Origin: Robinsoniella peoriensis
GTDB taxonomy: Bacteria; Bacillota; Clostridia; Lachnospirales; Lachnospiraceae
Assembly: GCF_042680125.1 (NCBI RefSeq)
Contig: NZ_JBHTNY010000016.1
Direction: 5' to 3' (one strand)
Length of the DNA stretch: 64,000 nt
Position numbers and translations under genes: made by a program
The notes under the pieces: generated by a model
Told to the model about the DNA's origin: nothing
The model's input: the letters and a program-made list of their open reading frames with translations, nothing else
Database searches by the model: none
Part shown: in pieces, positions 8,874 through 18,189 of the stretch
How positions within the stretch are numbered: position 1 is the first letter of the stretch
How the letters are laid out: every line of letters starts with the position of its first letter

Positions 8874-9884
8874 ATGGCATACGAGATGACAAATCCAATG
8901 ATTAATGAAATAAAAGATATTCTTGAAGCAGCAAGAAAAAATGCGACACGAAAGGTCAATGATGAGTTAATTATTGCTTATTGGAAAATAGGTGAAATAA
9001 TTGTGCGTTATGAGCAAAATGATAGTTTAAGAGCAGCATATGGGGAACAGACGTTAAAGCAGCTATCTAAGGAATTGACGAAAGAGTTGGGAAAAGGGTT
9101 TTCGAGATCAAATTTGCAAAACATGAGAGCATTTTACTTGAATTATGAAAAATGCCAGTCAGTGACTGGCAAATTAAGTTGGACTCATTATTGTGAATTA
9201 TTAAGTATCACAGACAAAGAAAAAAGGCAGTTCTATGAGAATGAAGCAAAAAATTCAAATTGGTCTGTAAGGGAGATGAAAAGACAAATAGAAACATCAT
9301 TATATGAACGGCTGCTTTTATCAAAAGGACAAATAAATAAAGAAGAAGTTTATAAATTAGCGACAAAGGGGATTGAGTTATTGACACCCTCTGATATGAT
9401 AAAAGATCCATATGTTTTTGAATTTTTAGGTATACCGGATAATAAGCCAGTGTTGGAAAATGACCTTGAGAGGGCATTGGTAGAACAAATAGAGAAGTTT
9501 TTGTTAGAGCTTGGACGTGGTTTTATGTTTGTTGGAACACAACAAAGAGTAACTATTAATAATACTCATTATTATGTCGATATGGTTTTCTATAATAAGC
9601 CACTTAGGTCATACGTGCTAATTGAACTTAAGACTACTAAACTGATGCCAGAAGCAGCGGGACAGTTAAATATGTACCTGAATTATTATGAAAATGAGGT
9701 TAACGAAGAGGATGATAATAAGCCGATTGGTATTATTTTATGTACTGATAAAGATGCATTGACAGCAGAATATGCGTTGGGTGGGGTGTCAAATAATATA
9801 TTTGCATCAAAATACACCTATTATATTCCGGATAAAGAAAAATTAATTGCGGAAGTAGAGAAAATAATTCATAGATTCCAATAA
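8874..9884 (+). CDS. YhcG/DUF1016-family PD-(D/E)XK nuclease
   Basis: A 336-residue protein with the DUF1016 N-terminal helical domain (ELIIAYWKIGEIIVRYEQ, FSRSNLQNMRAFYL, LSWTHYCELLSI) and a C-terminal PD-(D/E)XK nuclease domain: VDMVFYN, then YVLIELKTTK with the E-x-K core near 248-250, and QLNMYLNYYE. Such proteins are widespread in genomic islands and are often linked to restriction loci; their precise role is not settled. Start: ATG 8874; TTG 8871 is equally possible, since the ribosome site (GTTGGTGAT) is weak. It is followed by about 450 bp without an intact gene, so it is its own unit and not part of the operon at 10562. Confidence 0.88.
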   Translation: MAYEMTNPMINEIKDILEAARKNATRKVNDELIIAYWKIGEIIVRYEQNDSLRAAYGEQTLKQLSKELTKELGKGFSRSNLQNMRAFYLNYEKCQSVTGKLSWTHYCELLSITDKEKRQFYENEAKNSNWSVREMKRQIETSLYERLLLSKGQINKEEVYKLATKGIELLTPSDMIKDPYVFEFLGIPDNKPVLENDLERALVEQIEKFLLELGRGFMFVGTQQRVTINNTHYYVDMVFYNKPLRSYVLIELKTTKLMPEAAGQLNMYLNYYENEVNEEDDNKPIGIILCTDKDALTAEYALGGVSNNIFASKYTYYIPDKEKLIAEVEKIIHRFQ

Positions 9885-10018
9885 AATGTGGATATGTTTT
9901 CAGTAATGTGATTAGTTGATGGAGAAAAAAGGCTAAAAAACGATACGCTTAAATTTCTATATCCCATGTATCTATTTGCGCAACTAGATTCAAAGAATCC
10001 ATTTGCTGATACTTACAA

Positions 10019-10100
10019 ATGAGAATTCAATTTTTTATCGGATGTTTTGCATAGTATCCTGATAACCAGATTTTATTTCAAATGTAGGTTGAATTCTCAT
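10019..10100. repeat. 12-bp inverted repeats flanking a 58-bp core
   Basis: ATGAGAATTCAA (10019-10030) and its exact complement (10089-10100) enclose 58 bp with no gene. It may be a small decayed insertion or a regulatory inverted repeat. The rest of 9885-10220 shows nothing I recognise. Confidence 0.4.
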
Positions 10101-10221
10101 ATGCAGTTTGTATTTGTGAGTTTACATTACTAGACTGCGTATTTGGGAATCATTATTTAAGATATCTAAACAGAAGTGTGTTAGGTGGTAATAGTTGGTG
10201 AAAGAGAGAATAATTTGACTG

Positions 10222-10249
10222 CAGCAAAAAGTAATGTTTTGCTGTATTT
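10222..10249 (+). terminator. Hairpin with T-rich tail, possible terminator
   Basis: CAGCAAAA (10222-10229) pairs with TTTTGCTG (10237-10244), loop of 7 nt, then TATTTATT. A weak intrinsic terminator in the gap between the YhcG gene and the defence operon. Confidence 0.4.
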
Positions 10250-10262
10250 ATTGAAAAATATG

Positions 10263-10291
10263 TTTATATATAGGGAGATTTCTGTTATACT
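10263..10291 (+). promoter_or_regulatory. Weak candidate promoter ahead of the DISARM-like operon
   Basis: TTTATA (10263-10268), 17 bp, TATACT (10286-10291). It lies 47 bp before the decayed XRE regulator and about 270 bp before the methyltransferase. No better -35/-10 pair was seen in this gap. Confidence 0.35.
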
Positions 10292-10337
10292 TTTTATTAG
10301 GCTAGCTATTAATATGACAAATTGCGTAGAACGTTGA

Positions 10338-10536
10338 ATAACTGTATGTTATAAGAAATTATGGAAACTTCTTACTGATATAAACATGAGAAAAGGATTT
10401 ATGTGTTGCTGCAGGTATTAGTTGAGATTCAGTCACAAAAATGGGTAAAGGTTGAACTGTCAATATCAGAGTACTTGAAAAAATATGTGCAGAGTTAAAT
10501 TGCGATATAAGAGATATCTATGGAATTACTATATAA
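10338..10536 (+). pseudogene. Decayed XRE-family HTH regulator upstream of the defence operon
   Basis: Reading through one frameshift (in the A-run near 10391) and two in-frame TGA codons (in GIS*DS and GKG*TV) gives a typical small XRE protein. It begins KLWKLLTDINMRK, continues KDLCVAAGIS, then DSVTKMGKG, and ends VLEKICAELNCDIRDIYG. That is the usual 65-70 residue clostridial XRE layout. It sits 25 bp before the methyltransferase start, where a dedicated regulator would be expected. The operon may have lost its transcriptional control. Confidence 0.7.
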
Positions 10537-10561
10537 AATTTATTTACAAAGGAGTGCAATG

Positions 10562-11800
10562 ATGTCATTGACATATATTGATATTTTTGCTGGTGCGGGG
10601 GGCCTTTCAGAAGGATTTTTGAAAAATGGTTATATTCCTGTAGCGCATGTTGAGATGAAAAATGAAGCTTGTTTTACACTTAAAACAAGAACTTGCTATT
10701 ATTATTTGAAAGAGCAGGGGAGAATTGAAGACTATAACCGATACTTGAAGAATGAAATAAGCAGGGAAGAATTGTATACAATGATTCCAGAAGTATTATT
10801 AAATACTGTTATCAATAAGACAATGGATAAACCTGGAATGACAGTGCTGTATGAGCATATAGATGAATTGATGCGAATTCAAAAGGTTGCTTCAATAGAT
10901 GTTCTGGTTGGAGGACCGCCATGCCAAGCTTATTCACTAGTAGGGCGGGCACGGAGTGAAAATAATATGGAGGGAGATCCCAGAAATTATTTATATGAGT
11001 TATATGCAGATATGCTTATAAAATACCATCCAAGAATGTTTGTTTTTGAAAATGTGCCAGGATTGCTGACAGCAAAAGGAGGTAAATATTTTAATGATAT
11101 GCGTGAGAGTTTCAGAAACGCAGGATATGAACTTGATTTTGATATATTAAATTCAAATGAATTTGGTGTTCTTCAAAATCGCAGAAGAGTAATATTAATT
11201 GGTAAAAAAATCGGAGAAAAATATCATTATCCAAAACTTGAAAAAGTTGAACACGGATATTCTGTTGCGGATTTGCTTAAAGATCTTCCGTCAATACAGC
11301 CGGGAGAAAAGAACAATGTCTATGCAACAAATCCTACAAAATATTTATGGGCGACTGGAATACGAACAAAAGACGATATATTAACATGGCATGAAGCACG
11401 GCCAAATCTAGAAAGGGATAGAAAAATATATAGCTGTGTGATTAAAGCGTGGGATGAGAACAAGACTCGGTTAAAGTATACAGATTTACCTAAAGAATTA
11501 TGTACTCACAAAAACCGAAAGTCTTTTCTGGATAGGTTTAAGATTGTGGCATCTGATCTTAGGCATTCTCAAACTATGGTAGCACATATATCAAAAGATG
11601 GACATTATTTTATCCATCCGGATATTAATCAGGCCAGATCTATATCTGTTCGTGAAGCAGCGAGAATTCAATCTTTTCCGGATAATTATTATTTTGAGGG
11701 AAGTCGTACAGCAGCTTTCCTGCAGATTGGCAATGCGGTACCACCATTAATGGCTGGAGCTATTGCAATCGCACTAAAGAAACAATTAGGGGTACACTAA
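10562..11800 (+). CDS. DNA (cytosine-5) methyltransferase of the DISARM-like operon (DrmMII-like)
   Basis: 412 residues; FAGAGGLSEGF (motif I), GGPPCQAYS with Cys121 (IV), ENVPG (VI), QNRRRVILIG (VIII) and IGNAVPP (X). Class 2 DISARM systems use a 5mC methyltransferase (DrmMII) to mark self DNA; the position as first gene of the operon fits that role. Start: the doublet ATG at 10559/10562 follows AAAGGAG (10548-10554); 10562 gives the better spacing, and the in-frame ATG at 10520 lacks a ribosome site. It ends 1 bp before the AIPR gene. It is a paralogue of the methyltransferase at 2558, sharing KDGHYFIHPDINQ and AARIQSFPDNYYFEGSR. Confidence 0.9.
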   Translation: MSLTYIDIFAGAGGLSEGFLKNGYIPVAHVEMKNEACFTLKTRTCYYYLKEQGRIEDYNRYLKNEISREELYTMIPEVLLNTVINKTMDKPGMTVLYEHIDELMRIQKVASIDVLVGGPPCQAYSLVGRARSENNMEGDPRNYLYELYADMLIKYHPRMFVFENVPGLLTAKGGKYFNDMRESFRNAGYELDFDILNSNEFGVLQNRRRVILIGKKIGEKYHYPKLEKVEHGYSVADLLKDLPSIQPGEKNNVYATNPTKYLWATGIRTKDDILTWHEARPNLERDRKIYSCVIKAWDENKTRLKYTDLPKELCTHKNRKSFLDRFKIVASDLRHSQTMVAHISKDGHYFIHPDINQARSISVREAARIQSFPDNYYFEGSRTAAFLQIGNAVPPLMAGAIAIALKKQLGVH

Positions 11801-11801
11801 A

Positions 11802-13841
11802 ATGACAAATAAAACACTGAATAAGTTTTATTATGATTTCCTTGAGGAAGTACAGGTTTCAATAGATTCGGATTTAAGCGGATGGAATACGGAAGATTTT
11901 TTTACTACAATTATGCTTGAATATCTGGAAGAGGCAGGTGAAGCAGATGATTATATAATGTGTCCATTCAGGGGTTATGGTCTTCAATTAAATGCATATT
12001 CTGTTTCGGATAATTATAAGGATTTGGTAATCTATGTTAGTATTTATGCAAATGCAGATAAACCTAAATCAGTTTCACAGGCTGAAGTAGATGCAGCAGT
12101 AAAAAGAGCTATACAATTATATCAGAAAGCGATAAATGACTTATATACATCATTTCAGAAGGATAATGATACTTATGAGTTTGCAATCACTCTCCATGAT
12201 AATAAGAATGCTATAAGAACAGTTCGAATATGTGCATTGACTAATGGTATTGTCAAACCTATTAATTTTCATAATATTACTATCGGCGGAGCAGAGGTAT
12301 CATTTTCAATTTGGGATATTGACAGATTGTATCGGTGTGTCATGTCAGGAAAAATGAGAGAAACTATAGAAATTGATTTCCAGGATAAGTTCAATGTAAC
12401 AATTCCATGCATTGAGAATTCATTGAGTGATAAATATAGTGTTTATCTGGCTATTATAAGTGGAGAATTGTTGTCAAATCTGTATGATGAATTTCGGGAT
12501 CGGTTGCTAGAAAAGAATGTAAGATCGTTTTTGCAGGTTAAGGGGTCTGTAAATAAAGGCATTCGTGATACACTCCGGGATGAACCGGATATGTTTCTTG
12601 CATATAACAATGGGATTTCAGTTACAGCAGAAAGCGTTGATATAGTCAGAGATGAGAATGGAAAGCCCTCTATAAAGAGTATTCGGGATATGCAGATTGT
12701 TAATGGCGGTCAGACAACAGCTTCAATTTTCAATGCGCACAATGATAAAAAGATTAATTCAGATTTAAGCAGAGTTTTTGTACAGATGAAGATTTCTGTG
12801 ATAACTTCACCTAATGATATGGATAAAATTGTTCCTCTAATATCAGAATATGCCAATACCCAGAATAAGGTTCAGATTGCAGATTTTTCGGCCAATGATC
12901 CATATCATCGTAGGATCGAGGAACTTTCAAGAAGTATTTGGTCACCAGCTCAAGGTGGGTTATTACCACAAAACTGGTTTTATGAAAGAGCACGTGGCCA
13001 GTACGCAGATATGCTGTCTCGCGAGACAACAACCTTGAAAAGAAAAAAATTTAAGGAATCTCATCCAGTGTATTCAAAGACTGATTTAGCGAAATATGAG
13101 AATACCTGGGATCAGCTTCCGTTCTATGTAAGTGAAGGGGCGCAGAAAAATTTTCGCAGGTTTACTGTAAGAATAAGTCAGAGAAGAGGGAATCTTCCGG
13201 ATGAAAAGTATTATCAAAATTTGATTGCAAAAGCAATTTTATTTAAAAATACTGAAAAGCTTGTTTCTAAACAACAATATGGTGGATATCGTGCCAATAT
13301 TGTTACTTATACCATTGCCTTTCTTTCATTCAAGACAGCTCAAAGAATAGATTTGGAAAAAATCTGGAAGGAGCAAGGATTGTCCCCTATATTGGAAAAT
13401 GAAATAGTAGATATTTCTAAATTTGTCCAGCAGGCTATTACTAATCCTCCGGGGGGGGCTAATGTAGGGGAGTGGTGCAAGAAGGAGATGTGCTGGAAAA
13501 ATATTAAAGAACATGATTATAAAATCAGCGAAGCTTTGGAATCAGATTTGATTTCAGTGAATACGATTGCGCCATCCTCATCACCTGTAAGCAGTATTGA
13601 TTCACTTACGAAAGATGATCAATCAATAATTGATGAAGTGGTGAGCATTCCTTCGTCAATATGGTTTGAATTATCAAGATGGGCGAAAGACACTCACAAT
13701 TTTCAGCCATGGCAGAGAAGTTTGTTATTTTCGGTAGGAACATTGATTAGCAGAGAGAGAAAACCCAGCATTAAACAATCTGTACATGCGTTAAAGATTT
13801 ATAAAGAGGCAAAAGAAAAAGGTTTTGCAGAAGTACGGTAG
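11802..13841 (+). CDS. AIPR-family protein (abortive infection phage resistance)
   Basis: 679 residues. The hallmark MQIVNGGQTTASIFNA (about 297-312) identifies the AIPR family, named after abortive-infection proteins and often found in operons with cytosine methyltransferases. Other family-like features are FLAYNNGISVTA (about 265) and YANTQNKVQIADFSAND (about 349). There is no membrane segment. The family's biochemistry is not firmly established, though a nuclease role is often suspected. It starts 1 bp after the methyltransferase stop with only a weak GGGG ribosome site, suggesting coupled translation. AIPR is not a standard DISARM component, which makes its presence here notable. Confidence 0.88.
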   Translation: MTNKTLNKFYYDFLEEVQVSIDSDLSGWNTEDFFTTIMLEYLEEAGEADDYIMCPFRGYGLQLNAYSVSDNYKDLVIYVSIYANADKPKSVSQAEVDAAVKRAIQLYQKAINDLYTSFQKDNDTYEFAITLHDNKNAIRTVRICALTNGIVKPINFHNITIGGAEVSFSIWDIDRLYRCVMSGKMRETIEIDFQDKFNVTIPCIENSLSDKYSVYLAIISGELLSNLYDEFRDRLLEKNVRSFLQVKGSVNKGIRDTLRDEPDMFLAYNNGISVTAESVDIVRDENGKPSIKSIRDMQIVNGGQTTASIFNAHNDKKINSDLSRVFVQMKISVITSPNDMDKIVPLISEYANTQNKVQIADFSANDPYHRRIEELSRSIWSPAQGGLLPQNWFYERARGQYADMLSRETTTLKRKKFKESHPVYSKTDLAKYENTWDQLPFYVSEGAQKNFRRFTVRISQRRGNLPDEKYYQNLIAKAILFKNTEKLVSKQQYGGYRANIVTYTIAFLSFKTAQRIDLEKIWKEQGLSPILENEIVDISKFVQQAITNPPGGANVGEWCKKEMCWKNIKEHDYKISEALESDLISVNTIAPSSSPVSSIDSLTKDDQSIIDEVVSIPSSIWFELSRWAKDTHNFQPWQRSLLFSVGTLISRERKPSIKQSVHALKIYKEAKEKGFAEVR

Positions 13842-13855
13842 TCATTTGGAGGTTT

Positions 13856-16444
13856 TTGTTGATAGAGTGGAAAGAATACATAGAAAAATTGTTGTTAAAG
13901 ACAGATAGTATGGATGATATTACATTGTCATTTGATGGTGGTAAAACTATAATACCGGTTCCACCTATCGACAAAGTCAGTATTTTTATGCTGGATAAAA
14001 TGTTTGAAACTCAGGGAACCAGACAAATTTTTGTTTTTCCCGAAAGAAAACAAACGGCACTTGTATTTGTACTGGCGAGAGTAATTCGCAATATCTGTAG
14101 TGGAAAGGTTGAAAAGGACTATACACCTGAAAAATTTATTCCTGGAGAAAAATTAAAACTTGGTAATGTTGTTGTTGAGTATCTTGGTGTTGAAGAGAAG
14201 GCGGAAAAAAAATATATGATTCTCCATTTTTCAAATATGGATAAACACAGTGCTGCAATTTCTGCATTGCCGATGTTCCAGAAAACTGATACTAAGCGAC
14301 CGATAAGTAGCTATGAAAAGTATGTTTCAGAAAAAAAGAGAATATTGACTGAATACCAGTCTCTTGAAGTAGGAAAAATACAAGCAAATACATTATTGGA
14401 ATATAAAACACATATAGCAAGTTCTATATATTATGTGGGCTCAGTCGCTTCTGTTAAAGAACAAATGTTATCTCTACGAATACTTGGCTGCAAGGCCAGC
14501 GACCTTTTGCTTATAGGGCAATCAAATTATGAAGGTGAGATAACGAATATAGGAACCGGACAACTTGCGGGTACCCCGGCAATTATTTTATCTTCTGATT
14601 TATATGCTGTAAATAGTTCTCTGGAGCGGGGCAATCCAGTGCAATCAATAATAGTTGAAGTGTCAAATATAAATCTAATCATATCCCAGCTTGATGTATT
14701 GGATGAATTGCTCCGAAAAAAGGTACCGATAGTTTTTTTTACTGACACAGTAAATTCATTTGATTTTACTATGTTTTCAGTCAGGGGTTTTAATACCTGG
14801 AGATGGAATGCAGAAAGTCTGACGTCAGAATTATATGATGTTACAGATTCTGTTGCAGATAAAAGAACAGGGAATTGTGCCAGACATAAATTACAATACA
14901 TAATAGTTGATGGAAATGAAATAAGTGAAGCCGCAAAATTATTAGCAAAACACAGGAAAGAATCACAGGAGCAACCGGCGCCAGTAATGAGGCTATATGA
15001 CAAGCTAAGTAATATGTCATTTAGCATATTGAGAGAGACAATTCCATTAAATGATTTTGAATGTGATTTAAAATTGAAATATCTGGAGACATATTGTGAC
15101 ATCTTAGATGGCGAAAGAATGTATTTATCAGAAGAACTGTTTGCAGATTATGATAAAGTGCTACAGAACTTCACTAAGGTGTATTCCTATGGATATGCCT
15201 TACGAAAATATAAAGCTTTGTGTGATGTTTTACATGATAATAAGAATAAAAAAATCACAATGGTAATTCCGGAAATGACAGATAAAAAGCGTGTGGAGAG
15301 TTTCTGGAAATTATGGATTCAGCAGCATATACTTCACATTAACCTCACGGTATGTTTTCCAACTGAATATTATGGGGCTGCAGATAATTTTTCAGATATG
15401 ACTGTTGTTGTCGGCTGGTTGAGACGTGCGATTATGAAAAAAATCATATACAGCTACAATACGCAGTCATATTTGATACTGCTATATGATTATGAGAACC
15501 GCTGGAAAAACTATGATTTAAGAAAATGGTCTTTATCATTAGGCTTTTCAGATAATAAAGATATAATTAAATGTTCATTAAGTGATGATCACGTGGAAAT
15601 TTCTTTGTCCCAGTATGAACCTAAAGTAGTTGATAGTATAGAAGATATACCTGATGAGGATGAACAAGAGGAAATTAACCTTGTCCTTCAGGCAAATAGA
15701 TATAGTCAATTTGTCACTAGAGATTCAAGAAGAAACGGGGAGTCAGTTAAAGCAATACCTGTCAATTATGTGGGAGGATTTCTTGGTTTTTATCAGACTG
15801 GTCACAAACTTTTATCCGCTACGGGTATTATTATGAAAGGTATTGAAAAAATAGAAGCTGTCTTACCCGAATTTCTTAATATTGGTGATTTTATAGTAGT
15901 CAGGGAGTCGGGAAAAGACCTTATTAAAGAGATGGCGGATGTTATCTTAACAAATAATAATAAAAGTTATTTGCGTGACCTTGCATCAAAGTGGAGGGAA
16001 GCTATAGCAATTGAATTATTGTTTATAAATGAGAATGAATTTTTTCGAAAAATGTCAGAAGCAGGTTGTCAGAAAGGATCAGCCACAATAAAGAACTGGA
16101 TTAGAGACGATGACATGATTGCTCCAAATGATAAAGAAGATTTACGATGCATTGCGGATGTTACAGAAAATGAAGTCTTAAAAGAACTTTTAGATGATGT
16201 GTTTGATGCCGCAGGTATAGTTCGGAGTGCACATATTCAGGCAGGAAGAATTTTATCGAATCAGTTAAAATCAAGATTAGTTGATGTGCTGAAAAGCTTT
16301 GGTGACATAGATCCTTTTAATTTTTGGGAACCAATTGAGATAGAGGTTGAAGATATAGGAATTGTAAAGGTGCTCAAAATAATAGATAAAGGCAATGTTG
16401 TTTATGTGGATTCAGCAAATACAAACCGTTTAATAGAAGGGTGA
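13856..16444 (+). CDS. DrmE-like DISARM protein
   Basis: 862 residues; TTG start (13856, or the adjacent TTG 13859) behind TTGGAGGT. The N-terminal region has FVFPERKQTALVFVLARVI and then PGEKLKLGNVVVEYLG. The C-terminal part has PVNYVGGFLGFYQ, LLSATGIIM and LNIGDFIVVRE, consistent with my recollection of the DrmE N- and C-terminal domains of class 2 DISARM. No Walker A motif, nuclease core or membrane segment is visible. Position between a 5mC methyltransferase and DrmA/DrmB genes is the strongest argument. DrmE has no assigned biochemical function. If a profile search did not confirm DrmE, the protein would be an unknown component of the operon. Confidence 0.62.
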   Translation: MLIEWKEYIEKLLLKTDSMDDITLSFDGGKTIIPVPPIDKVSIFMLDKMFETQGTRQIFVFPERKQTALVFVLARVIRNICSGKVEKDYTPEKFIPGEKLKLGNVVVEYLGVEEKAEKKYMILHFSNMDKHSAAISALPMFQKTDTKRPISSYEKYVSEKKRILTEYQSLEVGKIQANTLLEYKTHIASSIYYVGSVASVKEQMLSLRILGCKASDLLLIGQSNYEGEITNIGTGQLAGTPAIILSSDLYAVNSSLERGNPVQSIIVEVSNINLIISQLDVLDELLRKKVPIVFFTDTVNSFDFTMFSVRGFNTWRWNAESLTSELYDVTDSVADKRTGNCARHKLQYIIVDGNEISEAAKLLAKHRKESQEQPAPVMRLYDKLSNMSFSILRETIPLNDFECDLKLKYLETYCDILDGERMYLSEELFADYDKVLQNFTKVYSYGYALRKYKALCDVLHDNKNKKITMVIPEMTDKKRVESFWKLWIQQHILHINLTVCFPTEYYGAADNFSDMTVVVGWLRRAIMKKIIYSYNTQSYLILLYDYENRWKNYDLRKWSLSLGFSDNKDIIKCSLSDDHVEISLSQYEPKVVDSIEDIPDEDEQEEINLVLQANRYSQFVTRDSRRNGESVKAIPVNYVGGFLGFYQTGHKLLSATGIIMKGIEKIEAVLPEFLNIGDFIVVRESGKDLIKEMADVILTNNNKSYLRDLASKWREAIAIELLFINENEFFRKMSEAGCQKGSATIKNWIRDDDMIAPNDKEDLRCIADVTENEVLKELLDDVFDAAGIVRSAHIQAGRILSNQLKSRLVDVLKSFGDIDPFNFWEPIEIEVEDIGIVKVLKIIDKGNVVYVDSANTNRLIEG

Positions 16445-16454
16445 GGTATTCAAT

Positions 16455-18185
16455 ATGGCAATTATGATTCCGTCAGATATATCTCCGGATATAAAAAGCA
16501 ATGCAGAAAAGCATATTTATTCCTGGTTTAATGAAGCTCCTGATACAGAAGACTGGATAGTTTTTCATTCATTTGGAATTGTCAATCACAATAAGGTAAT
16601 ACATGGAGAAGTTGATTTTTTTGTATTGGTTCCAGAGCTGGGAGTATTTGCACTGGAAGTAAAAGGGGGACGGGTACAACGAAAAAGCGGAATGTGGTCT
16701 TTTACTGATAAGTATGATCATACGGATTGTCGAATTAAAGGACCATTTGATCAGGCTTGGGATGGTATTTACAGTATAAGAAAGTCGATCCGGGAGAGGC
16801 TTGACAATGGGCATAAACAACTTAAAAATCTGTTATTTGGAATAGGTGTAATGTTTCCGGATGTGGAGTATGAATCGGTTGGAATAGATGAAGAACAATG
16901 GCAGGTATTTGACAGTAACGATGGAAAAAACGTAAAAGCGTTTATTTTACGTATAGCTAAAGGTGCTGAAAAAGCATGGAGTGTTCAGTATGGCTGTATT
17001 AAGAAGGAGAACAGGCCAACTAAAGAAGATGTTAAGTATCTTGCAAATCTTCTAAGAGGAGATTTCGATCGAAAGGTTTCATTAAAAATTATGCATAACT
17101 ATGTGGAGGAAGAACTTATTACTTTGACAGAAAATCAATATCGATGTATAGATCAGCTTGAGGATAATCCGAGATGCTTAATAAAAGGAGCAGCTGGAAC
17201 CGGTAAAACATTAATTGCAGTTGAACAAGTAAAAAAATTTGTAGCATTTGGCGAAAAAGTTGCATTGTTTTGCTATAACAACAAACTGGGACAGTGGCTG
17301 CGACATTATTTTAGTATTCAGCCAGAAAATCTTAGACCATATTATGTCGGAACGATTCATGGATATATGGTGAAAATAATTCGGGATAGCGGAAAGCAAG
17401 TTAATTTCCCCGTAGAGAAATATGATGAAGATTATTTTTACAAATACTATCTTCCTTGTCTGGCAGTTGATATACATAGAGATCTTCAAATTCGATTTGA
17501 TAGGATAATTGTAGATGAGGCGCAGGATCTTATTACTAAAGAATATCTGTATTTTTTTGAGAGCTGTTTAAAAAGAGGAATACAACGGGGAAGCTGGACA
17601 TTTTTTGGAGACTTTTCCAGACAGGCTATATATACTGATGTTGAAAGTGTTCAGCTATTTGAAATTCTGGAAGCAAAAACTTCATTTGTACAGTTTAAAT
17701 TATTAACAAATTGTAGAAATACTCAATATATTTGCAGTGAGATAGAAACAATAACTGGTTTTTTAGATAAAATTATATATCGAGGTGAAGTATGTGGTCC
17801 TCCGGTTGAATATATACCATATGTAACGTTTGAAGAAGAAAAGAATAAACTGATTGAGATTTTAAAAAGATTAAATGATGATCATTTAGAGTTAGGGAGA
17901 ATAACTATTTTGTCTCCAAGAAAGCGAGAGAATTCAGTTGTGAACTCCCTTGAAGGCATTCATGTTTCAGATTATCAGATTCCTTTAGTTGAGGCGCTTA
18001 CATTCAGTACAATCCAGGGGTTTAAAGGGATGGAAAATACTGTAATTATCCTGACCGATATTGAAAGTTATGAGGACATCAGGCTTATGTATGTAGCTTT
18101 TAGCAGAGCTAAATCTGGATTATATGTTCTGGAATCAGAAAATGCGGCAAAAGAATACGTAGAACTATATTTTCGGAGGAGTTAA
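16455..18185 (+). CDS. NERD-domain nuclease fused to a UvrD-like SF1 helicase
   Basis: 576 residues. The N-terminal NERD domain shows GEVDFFVLVPELGVFALEVKGG (about 51-72) with the Asp and Glu-x-Lys pattern of a PD-(D/E)XK-like nuclease. The helicase part has Walker A GAAGTGKT (about 245), Walker B VDEAQD (about 353) and a motif VI-type end MYVAFSRAKSGLYVL (about 545). Such fusions are predicted to unwind and cut DNA. It starts 10 bp after the DrmE-like gene and stops 4 bp before the DrmA-like gene, so it is inside the operon, not a passenger beside it. It is not part of the canonical class 2 DISARM set; it could supply the nuclease activity otherwise missing. Confidence 0.85.
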   Translation: MAIMIPSDISPDIKSNAEKHIYSWFNEAPDTEDWIVFHSFGIVNHNKVIHGEVDFFVLVPELGVFALEVKGGRVQRKSGMWSFTDKYDHTDCRIKGPFDQAWDGIYSIRKSIRERLDNGHKQLKNLLFGIGVMFPDVEYESVGIDEEQWQVFDSNDGKNVKAFILRIAKGAEKAWSVQYGCIKKENRPTKEDVKYLANLLRGDFDRKVSLKIMHNYVEEELITLTENQYRCIDQLEDNPRCLIKGAAGTGKTLIAVEQVKKFVAFGEKVALFCYNNKLGQWLRHYFSIQPENLRPYYVGTIHGYMVKIIRDSGKQVNFPVEKYDEDYFYKYYLPCLAVDIHRDLQIRFDRIIVDEAQDLITKEYLYFFESCLKRGIQRGSWTFFGDFSRQAIYTDVESVQLFEILEAKTSFVQFKLLTNCRNTQYICSEIETITGFLDKIIYRGEVCGPPVEYIPYVTFEEEKNKLIEILKRLNDDHLELGRITILSPRKRENSVVNSLEGIHVSDYQIPLVEALTFSTIQGFKGMENTVIILTDIESYEDIRLMYVAFSRAKSGLYVLESENAAKEYVELYFRRS

Positions 18186-18189
18186 TCAG

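Noticed and set aside
10385..10498. Possible short leader peptide starting at a GTG before the defence operon
   Set aside because: The same stretch is better explained as the remains of an XRE regulator in another frame.
14527..15102. 191-codon minus-strand frame
   Set aside because: It is an antisense shadow of the DrmE-like gene with no recognisable domain.
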